A DNA stretch of 64,000 nucleotides from Paenibacillus sp. CF384 (GTDB lineage: Bacteria > Bacillota > Bacilli > Paenibacillales > Paenibacillaceae): assembly GCF_900106745.1 (NCBI RefSeq), contig NZ_FNNV01000010.1, forward strand, positions 186,001 through 250,000. The letters run 5' to 3'. Below are positions 1 through 9,923 of the stretch, in pieces (the first letter of the stretch is position 1; each line of letters starts with the position of its first letter). The position numbers and the translations under genes were made by a program. The notes below the pieces were generated by a model. The model saw only the letters and a list, made by a program, of their open reading frames with translations. It did no database searches and had not been told where the DNA came from.

Positions 1-1268
<1,268 letters not shown>

Positions 1269-1275
1269 GTGCGCA

Positions 1276-2376
1276 TCACCCTACCTTCGTAACGCGCACA
1301 TCACCGATAAACGTACTGACGTGGAGCCTGATTTTCTTGTCGTTCTCTTGAAAATAAGGTGTTTCGATATCCATATTCTTAAAAATTCCGCCTTCTTTAT
1401 GTTCAAGCACCGCGACATCGCCGATAAATGCGCTGGAAACGACGTGCACGCCGATTTCATAGTCGTCAGGCAAATACACTTTAACGTCGCCTATAAAGGA
1501 AGAGATATTGATTGTGGTCTCGCCCGGCAAAATTTGCGCCTTGGTCAGATCAAGCACGGTGTCACCGATAAAATGGGAGATATTCATCGGCTTGAGTTCC
1601 CAATAATCTTGGCCTAGATAAATGTCGCCGATGAAACCCGATCGCGTCTGCACGTTCGGATCATGATTCCACCACTCTACGCGTCCATTACGGTGATGGT
1701 GCCTGGCATTTCGCAAATGCCTCTCTTGGCGCTCCTTGACATTATTCGCATGCCTCTCGAAGTGCTCTCTGGTTCTGGCAGCTTGTTCTTCCCACTTCTG
1801 CCTCTTATGCTGCAGCTTCGTATACGCATCGTTAGGACGAACAGGCGGTATGACTTGTTCGCCCTCTGCCTTCATCTCCGAAGGCGCCTCACTCACGTCA
1901 TTAGGTGCGGTAACCTCAGCTGGCGGCTTCGTCGGATCCGGATGAAGCGGCGGTGCCGGAGGAATGTCCACATGTACTTGACCGTAATTGTAGGCTTTCC
2001 AATCCTCGCCCGGATTCTGATCTTTCTTCTTCGGCTTCGGTTTAAGAATCATCCGTAAACCGAATATTATAAGCACTAAAGGCCCTACGAATTGCATCAC
2101 ATCGCCGACCGACCAGGCAAACCATTCCAAGTTGCGCCCTAGAAATACAAAGCCGACGATGAGCATGATCGCTGAACCGAAGAACGATCCGCTTCCGTGA
2201 ACAGCGCGCTGCAGCATCCCTTGGATGCCAAGGAACAACAGCAGCAATGGCCAATAGGTGGAAACCACCATTCCGATATCGAAATCGACTACGCCGCTTT
2301 GTCTTAACATTAAGCCTACGCCCATTACTATAATAAAGAGGCCCCACATAAACCGACTGACAAAATTTCCATTCAT
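1276..2376 (-). CDS. liaF: LiaF-like membrane inhibitor of the LiaRS system
   Basis: 366 residues from an ATG preceded by a GGTGG-type ribosome site; a longer frame upstream has none. The N-terminal 115 residues hold about four hydrophobic helices. A charged, Arg/Glu-rich middle part follows (KHKRQKWEEQAARTREHFER region). The C-terminal 110 residues are the LiaF/YvqF domain, with the motif FIGD recurring four times (FIGDTVLDL, FIGDVKVYL, FIGDVAVLE, FIGDVRVTK), which predicts a regular beta-solenoid. This protein family inhibits LiaS. First gene of the liaF-liaS-liaR order. Longer than B. subtilis LiaF because of the charged linker. Confidence 0.87.
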   Translation of the reverse strand: MNGNFVSRFMWGLFIIVMGVGLMLRQSGVVDFDIGMVVSTYWPLLLLFLGIQGMLQRAVHGSGSFFGSAIMLIVGFVFLGRNLEWFAWSVGDVMQFVGPLVLIIFGLRMILKPKPKKKDQNPGEDWKAYNYGQVHVDIPPAPPLHPDPTKPPAEVTAPNDVSEAPSEMKAEGEQVIPPVRPNDAYTKLQHKRQKWEEQAARTREHFERHANNVKERQERHLRNARHHHRNGRVEWWNHDPNVQTRSGFIGDIYLGQDYWELKPMNISHFIGDTVLDLTKAQILPGETTINISSFIGDVKVYLPDDYEIGVHVVSSAFIGDVAVLEHKEGGIFKNMDIETPYFQENDKKIRLHVSTFIGDVRVTKVG

Positions 2377-2525
2377 TGCCGCCACCAGCTCCCAATCGCA
2401 TCTGCAAAGGTTTGTACTCCAAGTATAACAGGTGCCGCAAGCGACATAAAAGGGTCTCACGGTTGACCCTTTCCTACGTCTGGAGACGGAGCGGATATGT
2501 GTTCTTGTTCAATTGGACGAGTTGA

Positions 2526-2579
2526 TGTTAGGTCTTGTCACTTCACTCGTTGACATCATTAACACGGCACTTATATAAT
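2526..2579 (+). promoter_or_regulatory. amtB promoter with upstream TnrA/GlnR-like box
   Basis: A sigma-A promoter is readable: TTGACA at 2550-2555 and TATAAT at 2574-2579, spacer 18. Just upstream, 2526-2542 reads TGTTA-N7-TCACT, one base from the TnrA/GlnR consensus TGTNA-N7-TNACA. Its centre lies about 50 bases before the likely transcription start, the position from which TnrA activates nrgAB in B. subtilis. Confidence 0.6.
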
Positions 2580-2638
2580 GGGTTTCGGATTGGAATGAGA
2601 GATAAAACCTAACATGACATACTAGAGGAGATGAGAGC

Positions 2639-3934
2639 ATGGATTTAGCCACTCTGTCCACCGGGCTGGATACCATTTGGGTCGTGCTGACAGCGGCAAT
2701 GATTCTACTCATGGAAGGCGGCTTTGCGCTTCTGGAAGCAGGCTTTGTGAGGCAGAAAAACGCAGTCAGCATCATTATGAAGGTATTCGTGGACATTGCC
2801 TTCGGCGCACTAATCTTTTACTTCATCGGATTCGGCCTGATGTACGGGAAAGATGCAGGCGGGTTAATTGGAACAACCGGCTTCTTGCTAGATGGAGATA
2901 TGTCTCATATTTCGCTCAACATCTCCCACGAGACTTATTGGCTGTTTCAATGCGCTTTTGTAATCGCCGTTATTTCCATTGTTTCCGGGGCGGTTGCGGA
3001 ACGCATTCACTTTAGAGCTTATATCTTGTATGCGATTGCGATGACCGGCTTAATCTATCCGGTTGCCGGACACTGGGTCTGGGCGGTTGGCGGCTGGCTT
3101 GGCAAACTTGGCATGATCGACTTCGCCGGCTCTGCCGTTATCCATGCATTAGGCGGTTTTGCAGCACTCGCCGCAGCGATCTTCATCGGACCGCGTATCG
3201 GTAAATTCACACCGGAAGGCAAAAGCAACATCGTCCCCCCTTCCAACCTGCCACTCGCATCGGTTGGAGCATTCATCCTTTGGTTCGGTTGGTTCGGCTT
3301 TAACTCCGGAAGCACGCTCAGCGCAACGAACGGCTCCATCGGCCATATCGCGGTTACAACGATGCTGTCTGCAGCAGCAGGCGGAGCAATATGTATCCTC
3401 TTCACGATGATGCGTTATAAGAAAGCCGATCCGCCGATGGTTATCAACGGATCGCTGGCAGGTCTGGTGGGGATTACAGCAGGCTGCGCTTTCGTTTCCG
3501 ATGGGGCTGCCATCTTGATTGGCTCGGTATGCGGCATCGCCATGGTCCTGGCAACCGAGTTTCTCGAGAGCAGAGGCGTCGACGATCCTGTTGGTGCGTT
3601 CGCCGTACACGGCGTCAGCGGCAGCCTCGGCACACTGGCAGTTGGACTCTTCGCCTTGCCCGAGATGACTAAAGGAATCGGACAAGAGTACTATGGCTTG
3701 TTCTACGGCGGCGGTTGGAATTTACTTGGTGTACAAGCGCTCGGCCTGGTCATCGTCAGCATCTGGGGGTTTGCACTTACATGGGGCGTTCTACTGCTTA
3801 TCAGAAAATTCATGCCTGTACGCGTCTCCAGGGACGAAGAACTTATCGGACTTGATGTCGGCATTCATGGCGTACCAGCCTATAATCAAGACCATGACTT
3901 CCTTGATCTGGATCAGCTAAAGTCACGCAAGTAA
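2639..3934 (+). CDS. amtB: Ammonium transporter AmtB/NrgA
   Basis: 431-residue polytopic protein with about 11 hydrophobic helices, close to the usual length. Amt/Rh family sequence: EGGFALLEAGFVRQKNA near the N-terminus, the AGHWVWAVGGWLG stretch, WFGWFGFNSGS, and a His-containing pore segment (VGAFAVHGVSGSLGTLAVG). It conducts ammonium/ammonia across the cytoplasmic membrane. The ATG follows AGAGGAGATGAGAGC. The usual partner glnB/glnK (nrgB) is not next to it: the gene is closed by its own terminator and followed by an unrelated convergent gene. Nitrogen control is suggested by the upstream TnrA/GlnR-like box. Confidence 0.95.
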   Translation: MDLATLSTGLDTIWVVLTAAMILLMEGGFALLEAGFVRQKNAVSIIMKVFVDIAFGALIFYFIGFGLMYGKDAGGLIGTTGFLLDGDMSHISLNISHETYWLFQCAFVIAVISIVSGAVAERIHFRAYILYAIAMTGLIYPVAGHWVWAVGGWLGKLGMIDFAGSAVIHALGGFAALAAAIFIGPRIGKFTPEGKSNIVPPSNLPLASVGAFILWFGWFGFNSGSTLSATNGSIGHIAVTTMLSAAAGGAICILFTMMRYKKADPPMVINGSLAGLVGITAGCAFVSDGAAILIGSVCGIAMVLATEFLESRGVDDPVGAFAVHGVSGSLGTLAVGLFALPEMTKGIGQEYYGLFYGGGWNLLGVQALGLVIVSIWGFALTWGVLLLIRKFMPVRVSRDEELIGLDVGIHGVPAYNQDHDFLDLDQLKSRK

Positions 3935-3941
3935 CTACAAA

Positions 3942-3992
3942 GACGCCTCCTTCACTCCGAAGTTCAATCTCGGGAGAAGGAGGCGTCTTCCT
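3942..3992 (+). terminator. Rho-independent terminator of amtB
   Basis: A 12-bp perfect stem (GACGCCTCCTTC paired with GAAGGAGGCGTC) around a 22-base loop, followed by a T-rich tail, 7 bases after the amtB stop. Confidence 0.85.
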
Positions 3993-4000
3993 TTGTAGAA

Positions 4001-4030
4001 ACAAAAAAAACCGTCCACACGCGGACGGTT
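4001..4030 (-). terminator. Rho-independent terminator of the convergent coiled-coil gene
   Basis: On the minus strand AACCGTCC pairs with GGACGGTT and is followed by a run of eight T, six bases past the stop of the gene at 4036-4416. Confidence 0.85.
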
Positions 4031-4035
4031 ACAAG

Positions 4036-4416
4036 TTAATTCATCTCATCATCCATCTCGCTCGAGACTTCGATGGTATCGGCAGCATTATTGTTATTAT
4101 GTAGAATCGCACGAGCTTGCTCCACTTCAAGGCGGAGTTTGCGCACTTTCTCCATAGGGCGTTTCACGTAGTGAATGTATTCCACGGCAAGATGATGATC
4201 CGGTTTCTTGCCCGTAAGCATCCGGCGAAGTGTCGACATGGATTGATAGGAGCGCTCTTCATGTAGACGACGCTTCTCGTAACGTTCGACCATCTGCACA
4301 ATTTCCGCAATCTCTTGCTCTCTCTTAGCAATATATGTGTTGAGGAAAGGAATGACTTCAGCAGCTTTACGGTGTCTCAAACGAGAAGGTGGTGTGTAAG
4401 TAATTGGTTCTGTCAT
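4036..4416 (-). CDS. Hypothetical coiled-coil protein
   Basis: 126 residues; not recognised as a named family. The start is the ATG preceded by GGGGAG at proper spacing, ten codons after the first ATG of the frame. No signal peptide or membrane segment. It is highly charged and mostly helical, with long Arg/Glu/Lys-rich stretches (KREQEIAEIVQMVERYEKRR and VRKLRLEVEQARAI) suggesting a coiled coil, and an acidic tail with four consecutive Asn before it. Single gene with its own terminator, convergent with amtB. No function is proposed. Confidence 0.75.
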   Translation of the reverse strand: MTEPITYTPPSRLRHRKAAEVIPFLNTYIAKREQEIAEIVQMVERYEKRRLHEERSYQSMSTLRRMLTGKKPDHHLAVEYIHYVKRPMEKVRKLRLEVEQARAILHNNNNAADTIEVSSEMDDEMN

Positions 4417-4516
4417 GACAACTCCCCTGCCTTCGCATGTTATCATTTATCACACTACTTATCTTACACGATCATTTCCCGTTTGGAAACACCTTTTTCA
4501 TCAAAATTGTTGGCAA

Positions 4517-5905
4517 TTATTTGACGCTTATGTCAGCTCCTACGACACCGATCAATCGACCTTCCTCCGAACGAATCGGTACCGAGAGGGTCAAGCAAGG
4601 TTTCTTCGTAATCGCTGAGATGTACACCGGAGATGTGAAGGACTTCCCTTCCATCGCCCGCTTCCACCACTCACGGCCTTTGGCATTCAACAAACCCGCC
4701 TCAGGCTGGGAGAAAATAAACGACCCGTCATCGCGGTTCGACCATATCGCCTCGATCTCCGGCAATTGCCCAAGCAATCGAGAGAGCTGCTCTTGATGCG
4801 CGGATTCGTCAAGCGAGAACAGTCTCGCATCTGCTGCCAATTTGCTTAGCTTCTCCAGCGTCCCGTTTACGTTAATTTCGCTTTCTTTCACTTCGTGCTT
4901 AATGCCAACTTGCCCGATTGCATTTGTCAGCTCTCTGGATGACTTATGTAAATTAGTGCTGATTCGGTCCAGCTTCTTAATTTGTCTGCGCTGTTTATGT
5001 GTAAGCTCAAGTGTCTCGTCTACGCTTCCAAGTGTCTGGTTCACCGCATCGACAACATCCTTAAGCATGCCTGTCGTAGCGTTCATGCTTTGCGTCTGCT
5101 GCTTGCTTGCCGTACTGCTCTTGCTGACCAAGCGGTCTACTTCATGAATACGCGAGAAAATCAAATCCATACGATTCTTTGTTTGCGCCATCTCTTGAAT
5201 ACCTTGCTCTACTGCCGATCTTTCCAAATCCACGGAGGCAACCACTTGCTTGACCCCGTTCTCAATCTCTTCAACCAAACCACTGGAGCGTCTTACCGCC
5301 TCGTGACTTTGCTCCGCAAGCTTCTTGATTTGCTGGGCCACAATGGAGAAGCCTCGGCCGAATTCACCTGCATGTGCAGCTTCAATAGAAGCATTGAGCG
5401 CAAGCAGCGATGTTTGGGACACGATCTCTTGGATGAAGCTGTTGATTTCATTGATCCTGGAAGTTTGTTCAATCAGCTCGCGGATATGACGGTCCATCGT
5501 TCCGTTATGCTGCTGCAGATCATTCATCACTTTATCCGTGTTCGTAAGCGAACGGCAAACCTCAAGCACGACTTCCTTCGTTTCTTTACTTTCCGTATCG
5601 AGCAGCTGCGCCGTGTCGCTGATTTGTTCAGCAGATGCGGCCACCTCTTGCAGTGTCGAGAACGTCTCGCCTATACGGTCCATGGCACGTTCGCTGCACA
5701 ACCGAAGCTCTCCCTCGGTAACAGCAGATTGATCGGCAATGTCCGTCAACTGGCCTATGGACTGATTGACTTCCTCTACCGCAGCGGTCAATTGATCCGA
5801 AATAACGAATGACTCATTGATTAATTGCGTGAGTACAGCATTCTGTTCTGCTTCTTCTTGCTTACTAGGCGTGCCTGAAGTTCTGAAACGCTGCAATAGC
5901 GGCAT
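4517..5905 (-). CDS. Cytoplasmic methyl-accepting chemotaxis protein with C-terminal Cache-like domain
   Basis: 462 residues without any transmembrane helix, so a soluble receptor. Residues about 40-330 are a helical MCP signalling domain with the conserved hairpin tip (IVSQTSLLALNASIEAAHAG, then EFGRGFSIVAQQIKKLAEQS), which docks CheA/CheW. The last 90 residues (from WSNRDDGSFIFSQ to the end) resemble a single Cache/PAS-like sensor: WWKRAMEGK, a P-V-Y strand, CLTLSVPI and IGVVGADIS are typical of extracellular Cache domains. The usual order is reversed, with signalling domain first and sensor last. Stands alone; ligand unknown. MCP assignment is firm, the sensor call moderate. Confidence 0.88.
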   Translation of the reverse strand: MPLLQRFRTSGTPSKQEEAEQNAVLTQLINESFVISDQLTAAVEEVNQSIGQLTDIADQSAVTEGELRLCSERAMDRIGETFSTLQEVAASAEQISDTAQLLDTESKETKEVVLEVCRSLTNTDKVMNDLQQHNGTMDRHIRELIEQTSRINEINSFIQEIVSQTSLLALNASIEAAHAGEFGRGFSIVAQQIKKLAEQSHEAVRRSSGLVEEIENGVKQVVASVDLERSAVEQGIQEMAQTKNRMDLIFSRIHEVDRLVSKSSTASKQQTQSMNATTGMLKDVVDAVNQTLGSVDETLELTHKQRRQIKKLDRISTNLHKSSRELTNAIGQVGIKHEVKESEINVNGTLEKLSKLAADARLFSLDESAHQEQLSRLLGQLPEIEAIWSNRDDGSFIFSQPEAGLLNAKGREWWKRAMEGKSFTSPVYISAITKKPCLTLSVPIRSEEGRLIGVVGADISVK

Positions 5906-5970
5906 GATATTATCCCCCTTTTTTCGACAATTGGTCAGAATTAACTAATAGTATAGTTCACAGTCTCACA

Positions 5971-6000
5971 AATGAAAAGAGGGACCCCGCCGGGTCCCTC
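5971..6000 (-). terminator. Terminator of the SASP-like mini-gene
   Basis: Perfect 9-bp stem (GAGGGACCC with GGGTCCCTC, loop of four) followed on the minus strand by TTTTCATT, 34 bases after the mini-gene stop. Confidence 0.8.
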
Positions 6001-6033
6001 TCACGTACTGCTTCGTTAATGCGGAAGCTATGT

Positions 6034-6162
6034 TTATTTATCGGCTTTCTGTGAAGCGGCTTTCGTTGTTGCATTTGCTGAGTTTGCTGCGTTTTCTGAC
6101 GCAAATTCTGCGTTGTATTTACTTTGGGCTGCATTAAATTTGTTGTTTTTATTTTTAGCCAT
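6034..6162 (-). CDS. Gamma-type small acid-soluble spore protein-like mini-gene
   Basis: 42-residue reading frame with a strong ribosome site (GGGGAGGTG, 7 bases before ATG) and its own terminator. The product starts MAKNKNNKFN and continues with an Ala/Asn/Gln/Lys-rich, Cys-free and Trp-free sequence containing YNAEFASENAANSANA. The AEFASE core and amyloid-like composition match gamma-type SASP (SspE), which is degraded at germination as an amino-acid reserve. It has one repeat unit where B. subtilis SspE has two. A longer overlapping frame on the same strand is out of phase with the ribosome site. Function inferred from composition and motif only. Confidence 0.72.
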   Translation of the reverse strand: MAKNKNNKFNAAQSKYNAEFASENAANSANATTKAASQKADK

Positions 6163-6239
6163 TCCTGCTCACCTCCCCGTACAACCAATAGTATGGCAAG
6201 GCCGGGAACAGTTTATGTAAGTCTGAAAATGAATTATTG

Positions 6240-6758
6240 CTAAATCATTTTATCGCGTAAGAACTGCTTTGTTCGATGGATTCGGGCTTTGATTGTTCCG
6301 ACCGGAACCTGCATCACCGCTGCGATTTCAGCATCCTTGAAGCCGTAATAAAATTTGTAGAGCAGCATGACCCTAGACGCCGGATCCAGCAAATCGAGCA
6401 GCTCATTGATCTCGAGCATGACCGCCGCTTCATCTCGATAACCGGCTTCTTGCGGCCTATATAGGTGCTCCATTTCGCTAGTGGGACGCATTCGAGCCGC
6501 TTTCTTATTCAAGTTCAGTGCGATATTGCTTGTAATCACTTTCGCCCATGAGAAGAGCTTGCTGCGCTCCCTCAGTGTCCCTTGCTTCGCGAGCATACGC
6601 ACCCATGCTTCTTGAACGGCATCCTGGGCGTCCGACTTGTTATGCACCTTCGCATAGGCCACATGAATCATCTCTTTATAGAGTTCAAGCAGCTTGTCCT
6701 CATAAGCCTCTAATTGCAATAATACATTAGGCTCTGTATGAGATGAGTCAATGTTCAT
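6240..6758 (-). CDS. ECF-type RNA polymerase sigma factor
   Basis: 172 residues from the ATG after GAGGGCGGATATCC. The layout is that of an extracytoplasmic-function sigma factor: region 2 (ELYKEMIHVAYAKVHNKSDA, then QDAVQEAWVRML and SWAKVITSNIALNLNKK), a linker, and region 4 with a helix-turn-helix (VMLLYKFYYGFKDAEIAAVM, VPVGTIKARIHRTKQFLRDK). The first helices and length fit SigV/SigW/YlaC-like groups but do not settle a subgroup. No adjacent anti-sigma gene is visible: upstream is the SASP-like mini-gene's side, downstream a 3D-domain protein with its own terminator. The regulon is unknown. Confidence 0.9.
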   Translation of the reverse strand: MNIDSSHTEPNVLLQLEAYEDKLLELYKEMIHVAYAKVHNKSDAQDAVQEAWVRMLAKQGTLRERSKLFSWAKVITSNIALNLNKKAARMRPTSEMEHLYRPQEAGYRDEAAVMLEINELLDLLDPASRVMLLYKFYYGFKDAEIAAVMQVPVGTIKARIHRTKQFLRDKMI

Positions 6759-6822
6759 GGATATCCGCCCTCGACAGTGGATGATAGCGCTTTCAACGTG
6801 TATTCTAACATACCTGTTCCGC

Positions 6823-6862
6823 AAAAAAAAGAGAATATTCAACAAATCGTCGAATATTCTCT
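6823..6862 (-). terminator. Terminator of the 3D-domain gene
   Basis: 11-bp perfect stem (AGAGAATATTC with GAATATTCTCT) followed on the minus strand by a T run; sits between the 3D-domain gene and the sigma-factor gene, separating them transcriptionally. Confidence 0.85.
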
Positions 6863-6871
6863 CTATGTCGA

Positions 6872-7453
6872 TTAAGACTCAAGCAGCTCTCTTGGAATCG
6901 TCTTCTCTGCCGTGACTGCTTCATTCAGCTCATTCAGCCAAGCTTCCGTCAGCTTGCCGTTGCCGCGCCTCAGCACCTTAACAGTAACCTTGCGTTTCCC
7001 CCACTGCTTGAATACCTGCTTCCTGGTTTCAAAATACAAATCGATCTTCTTTCCTTTAATCGCAGACCCGGTATCGGCTACGATACCATATCCGTATCCA
7101 GGTACGTACAGAAGGGTTCCAATCGGAAACACTTTGGGATCTGCGGCGATTGTCGAAACAAATGCTCTTCGCACGCGAACGCCTGAATACGTGATCCCGT
7201 ATTGCGGATGCCCCGGCCGCTTACCCGTCGATTCCACACCTGCAGTGTAACCTGTTGCTATAACTTGAATGGGCTTGAATGCCTTCGCTTTCGGCTGCTT
7301 GCTAATAGGTCGCTGTGTGATTTGCTTCTGTTCAATCTCAGCTCCTACGCTGCATGCTGCCGTGCAGTCTGCAAGTAAGAGACCGATTAACATCATCATT
7401 GCTGCAGTACTAATCGTTAGAACACGTTGAAACGACAAAAAGCTTGTCATCAT
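6872..7453 (-). CDS. Secreted 3D-domain (YuiC/YocH-like) cell-wall hydrolase
   Basis: 193 residues. An N-terminal hydrophobic segment (residues 8-32, [23 protein letters not shown]) acts as signal peptide or anchor; a Cys in it could be lipidated but the site is not canonical. Residues about 60-160 form the 3D domain: [31 protein letters not shown], then [17 protein letters not shown], supplying the three conserved aspartates of this double-psi beta-barrel, related to MltA-type lytic transglycosylases. Members cut peptidoglycan, often in stationary phase or germination. AAGGAGG precedes the ATG by 12 bases. Confidence 0.85.
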   Translation of the reverse strand: MMTSFLSFQRVLTISTAAMMMLIGLLLADCTAACSVGAEIEQKQITQRPISKQPKAKAFKPIQVIATGYTAGVESTGKRPGHPQYGITYSGVRVRRAFVSTIAADPKVFPIGTLLYVPGYGYGIVADTGSAIKGKKIDLYFETRKQVFKQWGKRKVTVKVLRRGNGKLTEAWLNELNEAVTAEKTIPRELLES

Positions 7454-7542
7454 CTGGGTTGTTATCCTCCTTAGTTCGAAGGATACCCAAGTGCGACAAG
7501 CTTTATGCGGCAGCCGGCATCATGTGCCAGCAGAGTGAATAA

Positions 7543-9480
7543 TTAGATTTGCTTCTCGGCAATTTGCGTTTTAAGTTGTGCAATCAGCTCTGATACCGGC
7601 ATGGAGCCCAAGTCGCCTTCACCGCGTTTACGTACGGAGACGGATTCGGAGTTCGCTTCATTCTCGCCGACAACGAGCATGTAAGGTGCTTTCTCGAGCT
7701 GTGCTTCACGGATCTTGTATCCGAGTTTCTCATTGCGAAGATCGGATTCAACCCGGATACCTGCAAGCTGCAGCTTCGCTTCAAGCTCACGTGCATAGGC
7801 TTCGTACGCAACCGAAACCGGGATGATTTTGGCTTGAATCGGGGACAGCCACAGCGGCAAGGCACCAGCGAAGTTCTCCAGCAAGAAGGCTGTCATACGC
7901 TCCATCGTGCTGATGATACCGCGGTGGATAACGACCGGACGATGTTTCTTGCCGTCGTCGCCAACGTATTCCAATTCGAAACGCTCAGGCAGCAGGAAGT
8001 CCAGCTGTGCCGTCGAGAGCGTCTCTTCTTTACCGAGCGCTGTCTTGATTTGAACGTCGAGCTTCGGTCCGTAGAATGCAGCTTCGCCTTCCGCTTCGAA
8101 GAATGGCAGGCCAAGCTCTTCCACAACCTCACGAAGCATACGCTGCGACATTTCCCACATTTCGTCGTTCTGGAAGTACTTCTCTGTATCCTGCGGATCA
8201 CGGTAGGATAGACGGAAACGGTAATCCTTGATGCCGAAATCCTCGTACACTTGACGAATCAGCGTGACAACGCGCGCGAATTCTTCTTTAATCTGATCCG
8301 GACGACAGAAGATGTGAGCGTCATTAAGCGTCATTGCACGCACGCGGTGCAAGCCTGTCAGCGCACCGGACATTTCGTAACGGTGCATCGTGCCAAGCTC
8401 AGCGATCCGAACCGGTAGATCGCGATACGAACGCATATCGCTCTTGAAGACCATCATATGATGCGGGCAGTTCATCGGACGAAGAACGAGCTCCTCGTTG
8501 TCCATGATCATTTTTGGGAACATATCCTCGCTGTAGTGCTCCCAGTGTCCGCTTGTTTTGTACAATTCAACGTTCGCAAGAACAGGCGTGTAGACATGTT
8601 GGTAGCCTAGGCTTTCTTCCAAATCCACGATATAACGCTCCATAGTTCTGCGCAGACGTGCACCGTTTGGCAGCCACAGCGGAAGTCCTTGTCCTACTTC
8701 ACGGGAGAACGTAAACATCTTCAGTTCACGGCCCAGCTTACGGTGATCGCGTTTCTTCGCTTCCTCCAGGAAATGAAGATGCTCATCGAGCTGCGCTTTC
8801 TTAGGGAACGCTGTGCCGTAGATACGCTGCAGCATTTTGTTCTTGGAATCGCCGCGCCAGTATGCACCGGCAACGCTAAGCAGCTTGAACGCTTTAATCT
8901 TGCCAGTCGAAGGCAAATGCGGCCCGCGGCAGAGATCGAAGAATTCGCCTTGATCATACATCGTAATTTGCGAATCCGCCGGCAGGTCGCGAATAAGCTC
9001 TAATTTGAGGGGATCGTTGATTTCAGTAAAGATAGCAATCGCTTCCTCGCGGCTTACTACGCGGCGGCGGATTGCTAGATCCTCCTGCACGATACGTTCC
9101 ATTTCTTTCTCGATTCTGACCAAATCCTCAGGCGTAAGGGACTGCTCCATATCGATGTCATAGTAGAAGCCGTCTTCGATAACCGGACCGATACCAAGCT
9201 TCACATCGTTATTGCCGAACAGACGTTTAATCGCTTGTGCCATAAGATGCGCAGTACTGTGACGATAGACTTCAAGACCGTCAGCGGATTCAACCGTAAC
9301 GATTTCTAGAGCAACATCGCCTTCAAGCGGTGTATACACATCTACCACTTTACCGTCTACTTTACCGGCAATCGCGTTCTTGCGCAGACCGTTGCTGATG
9401 GAACCTGCAACCTCTTCAATTGTTGTGCCCTGTTCGTATTCCCAGACAGCGCCGTCCGGAAGCTTGACCTGAATCGCCAT
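7543..9480 (-). CDS. thrS: Threonyl-tRNA synthetase
   Basis: 645 residues, the usual size. The start is [15 protein letters not shown], preceded by GGAGG at 10 bases; an ATG 14 codons earlier lacks a ribosome site. Domains in order: N-terminal TGS domain (1-63), the editing domain with [10 protein letters not shown] and the SAD motif region ([12 protein letters not shown]), the class II catalytic core with motif 2 and the zinc ligands ([32 protein letters not shown]), and the C-terminal anticodon-binding domain (KIIPVS to the end). It charges tRNA-Thr. Controlled by the T-box leader directly upstream. Confidence 0.97.
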   Translation of the reverse strand: MAIQVKLPDGAVWEYEQGTTIEEVAGSISNGLRKNAIAGKVDGKVVDVYTPLEGDVALEIVTVESADGLEVYRHSTAHLMAQAIKRLFGNNDVKLGIGPVIEDGFYYDIDMEQSLTPEDLVRIEKEMERIVQEDLAIRRRVVSREEAIAIFTEINDPLKLELIRDLPADSQITMYDQGEFFDLCRGPHLPSTGKIKAFKLLSVAGAYWRGDSKNKMLQRIYGTAFPKKAQLDEHLHFLEEAKKRDHRKLGRELKMFTFSREVGQGLPLWLPNGARLRRTMERYIVDLEESLGYQHVYTPVLANVELYKTSGHWEHYSEDMFPKMIMDNEELVLRPMNCPHHMMVFKSDMRSYRDLPVRIAELGTMHRYEMSGALTGLHRVRAMTLNDAHIFCRPDQIKEEFARVVTLIRQVYEDFGIKDYRFRLSYRDPQDTEKYFQNDEMWEMSQRMLREVVEELGLPFFEAEGEAAFYGPKLDVQIKTALGKEETLSTAQLDFLLPERFELEYVGDDGKKHRPVVIHRGIISTMERMTAFLLENFAGALPLWLSPIQAKIIPVSVAYEAYARELEAKLQLAGIRVESDLRNEKLGYKIREAQLEKAPYMLVVGENEANSESVSVRKRGEGDLGSMPVSELIAQLKTQIAEKQI

Positions 9481-9572
9481 ACCCTTCGTTCCTCCTGGAT
9501 GTGGTTCTTGCGGCCGCATCACGATGCCTTCGCAAGACCGAAATTTAACAATCTATGCGGTATGCAGCCAAC

Positions 9573-9861
9573 AAAAAAAGCACGCATCCCGCAAAGGGAC
9601 GAGTGCTCTAATAGACCCGTGGTTCCACCCTAGTTCAATCAGCGCCTAATCAACCTTGCCGGCCACTGATCCTTGTAGACGTCCTATAACGGGAACGGCC
9701 CGGTACAGCTTACTTCCAAACTTCACCATGAAGTGAGGGCTCAACTGGACAGCTACAAAGGGGTATATCGCCACTGCATCGCGAGGGAATTTCAGCCTAG
9801 GTTCCCTCTCTCTGAATCGAGCATCGCTGGTGATACATGTCTTTGTCATTGCTTTTACATG
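9573..9861 (-). promoter_or_regulatory. T-box leader (tRNA-Thr-sensing) of thrS
   Basis: The minus strand carries the diagnostic T-box sequence AGGGTGGAACCACG (9618-9631), followed by a strong terminator (stem AGCACTCGTCCC/GGGATGCGTGCT, 9579-9606) and seven T. Upstream are the purine-rich GAGAGAGGGAACC and GCTGAAATTCCCTC segments typical of stem I. Mechanism from the family: uncharged tRNA-Thr pairs with the specifier and with the T-box bulge, stabilising the antiterminator. I could not place the specifier codon with certainty. Confidence 0.93.
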
Positions 9862-9867
9862 TCAATC

Positions 9868-9897
9868 ATTATAATCTGACACCGACTGACAGGTCAA
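9868..9897 (-). promoter_or_regulatory. thrS promoter
   Basis: On the minus strand TTGACC (9892-9897) and TATAAT (9868-9873) are separated by 18 bases; transcription would begin near 9861, at the 5' end of the T-box leader. Confidence 0.7.
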
Positions 9898-9923
9898 GCC
9901 TATATTGCGGTGTAAAATTCTTC

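Noticed and set aside
4982-5812. 276-residue plus-strand frame opposite the chemoreceptor gene
   Set aside because: Antisense shadow of the MCP coiled coil; no ribosome site and no plausible domain.
5958-6188. 76-residue minus-strand frame over the SASP-like gene
   Set aside because: It is in a different phase from the strong GGGGAGGTG ribosome site, which belongs to the 42-residue frame.
9646-9849. 67-residue minus-strand frame
   Set aside because: Lies entirely inside the thrS T-box leader RNA.
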